Positions 63,558 through 64,000 of a stretch of 64,000 nucleotides of DNA are shown here, one piece after another. A program made the position numbers and the translations under genes. Source of the DNA: Pristionchus mayeri (Eukaryota; Nematoda; Chromadorea; Rhabditida; Neodiplogasteridae); assembly GCA_036245805.1 (NCBI GenBank), contig BTRK01000004.1, positions 21,824,001 to 21,888,000 on the forward strand. Direction: 5' to 3'. Below the pieces are notes generated by a model. It saw nothing but the letters and a program-made list of their open reading frames with translations, did not search any database and had not been told where the DNA came from. Position 1 is the first letter of the stretch. The number at the start of each line of letters is the position of its first letter.

Positions 63558-63884
63558 GAAGCACCCCAGAGGGGAACTTATAGTTTATCTATCAAATCGA
63601 ATGTCATGCCAATCGCTCATAAACGTTGTCTTCCCATAGAATGGCGAGAGGTCCATGGGGTGACCGCTCCTTCCCCCTTCTCCCTATCTATCGTGTAGTT
63701 TCGTGGGCAATCCATCGAAGATCAGTTACTCTCTCTCTTTGATGGAGAAGGGAGGCGTTTTATCATGGAATGGGAGTGGATGGAAGGTAACCCGTGGATG
63801 GAAGAATCGGAAGGTGCACACTGGGGAAGGCACTCATGGCAGGAAGTGAGAGAGCACAATCGGGACTAGTCTAGTCTAGTCTGG
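63558..63884. other. Gap between elongase and right-edge gene
   Basis: About 330 bp without a supported exon. A tandem CTAGT repeat (ACTAGTCTAGTCTAGTCTGG, about 63865-63884) lies just beyond the 3' end of the minus-strand gene. Confidence 0.5.
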
Positions 63885-63974
63885 TCACTGAGGCATCACA
63901 ATTACAGTATCGGGAGGGGCGGGGGGAGAGACGATCTCCTCGTACTTGGGAGGAACCATTCGATTGCCTTCTTC
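63885..63974 (-). CDS. Last exon of an unidentified minus-strand gene, partial
   Basis: After the acceptor TAATTTCAG (minus strand) an exon reads EEGNRMVPPKYEEIVSPP and ends PPDTVIVMPQ before a TGA at 63885-63887. The rest of the gene lies to the right, outside the window. The PPKY sequence is a canonical PPxY motif, the docking site for WW domains of NEDD4-type ubiquitin ligases. It is common at the cytosolic C-terminus of small membrane proteins. Coding nature rests on one exon only. Confidence 0.5.
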   Translation of the reverse strand, partial: EEGNRMVPPKYEEIVSPPAPPDTVIVMPQ

Positions 63975-64000
63975 CTGAAATTACAGAGAATCAGGGAGGA

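Overview
The window is nuclear DNA of a nematode. Genes are cut into many small exons (often 60-150 bp) by short GT-AG introns of about 40-60 bp, and nematode gene families occur throughout. The very high exon density and 3' splice sites such as TTGCAG, TTCCAG and TCTCAG fit a diplogastrid such as Pristionchus. That is an inference from style, not a proven identification. From memory, the C. elegans relatives plx-1, pick-1 and cpsf-1 lie on chromosome IV, so this may be the equivalent chromosome.

0-23 kb: a nearly complete plexin receptor (274-12663, 5' end outside the window); a 438-residue seven-helix protein of gustatory/light-receptor type (13522-15255); a DEG/ENaC channel gene cut off after its first membrane helix (15440-16148); two short-chain dehydrogenases placed tail to tail (16486-17544 plus, 18137-19138 minus); a minus-strand gene that may belong to the CUB-like family (19413-21407 or beyond); and a small neuropeptide-like precursor (22600-23083).

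23-42 kb: a very large secreted protein with EGF, von Willebrand A and C-type lectin domains resembling C. elegans IRG-7. It appears to have two alternative 3' ends, one a Thr/Pro-rich tail with a possible GPI signal and one a further vWA module. Then come pick-1 (minus), a divergent Cys-loop channel-like gene (minus) and an ABCD4-type ABC transporter (plus; C. elegans pmp-5 type).

42-64 kb: cpsf-1, the 160-kDa cleavage/polyadenylation factor; a tRNA-Lys(UUU) gene with an unusual anticodon loop; an unrecognised RGG-containing gene with coiled-coil-like C-terminus, one intron of which holds a 2.3-kb foldback element with a second foldback nested in it; a Fer-like SH2 tyrosine kinase (minus); a fatty-acid elongase (plus); and the last exon of a minus-strand gene at the right edge.

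The genes are mostly unrelated in function. Axon guidance and synaptic functions (plexin, pick-1, channels), innate immunity (IRG-7-like), lipid and cobalamin metabolism (elongase, ABCD4-like) and mRNA 3'-end formation are mixed, as is normal for a nematode chromosome. The features most worth following are the nested foldback inside an intron of a likely RNA-binding gene, the competing 3' ends of the IRG-7-like gene with a hairpin between them, the truncated degenerin and the novel peptide precursor.
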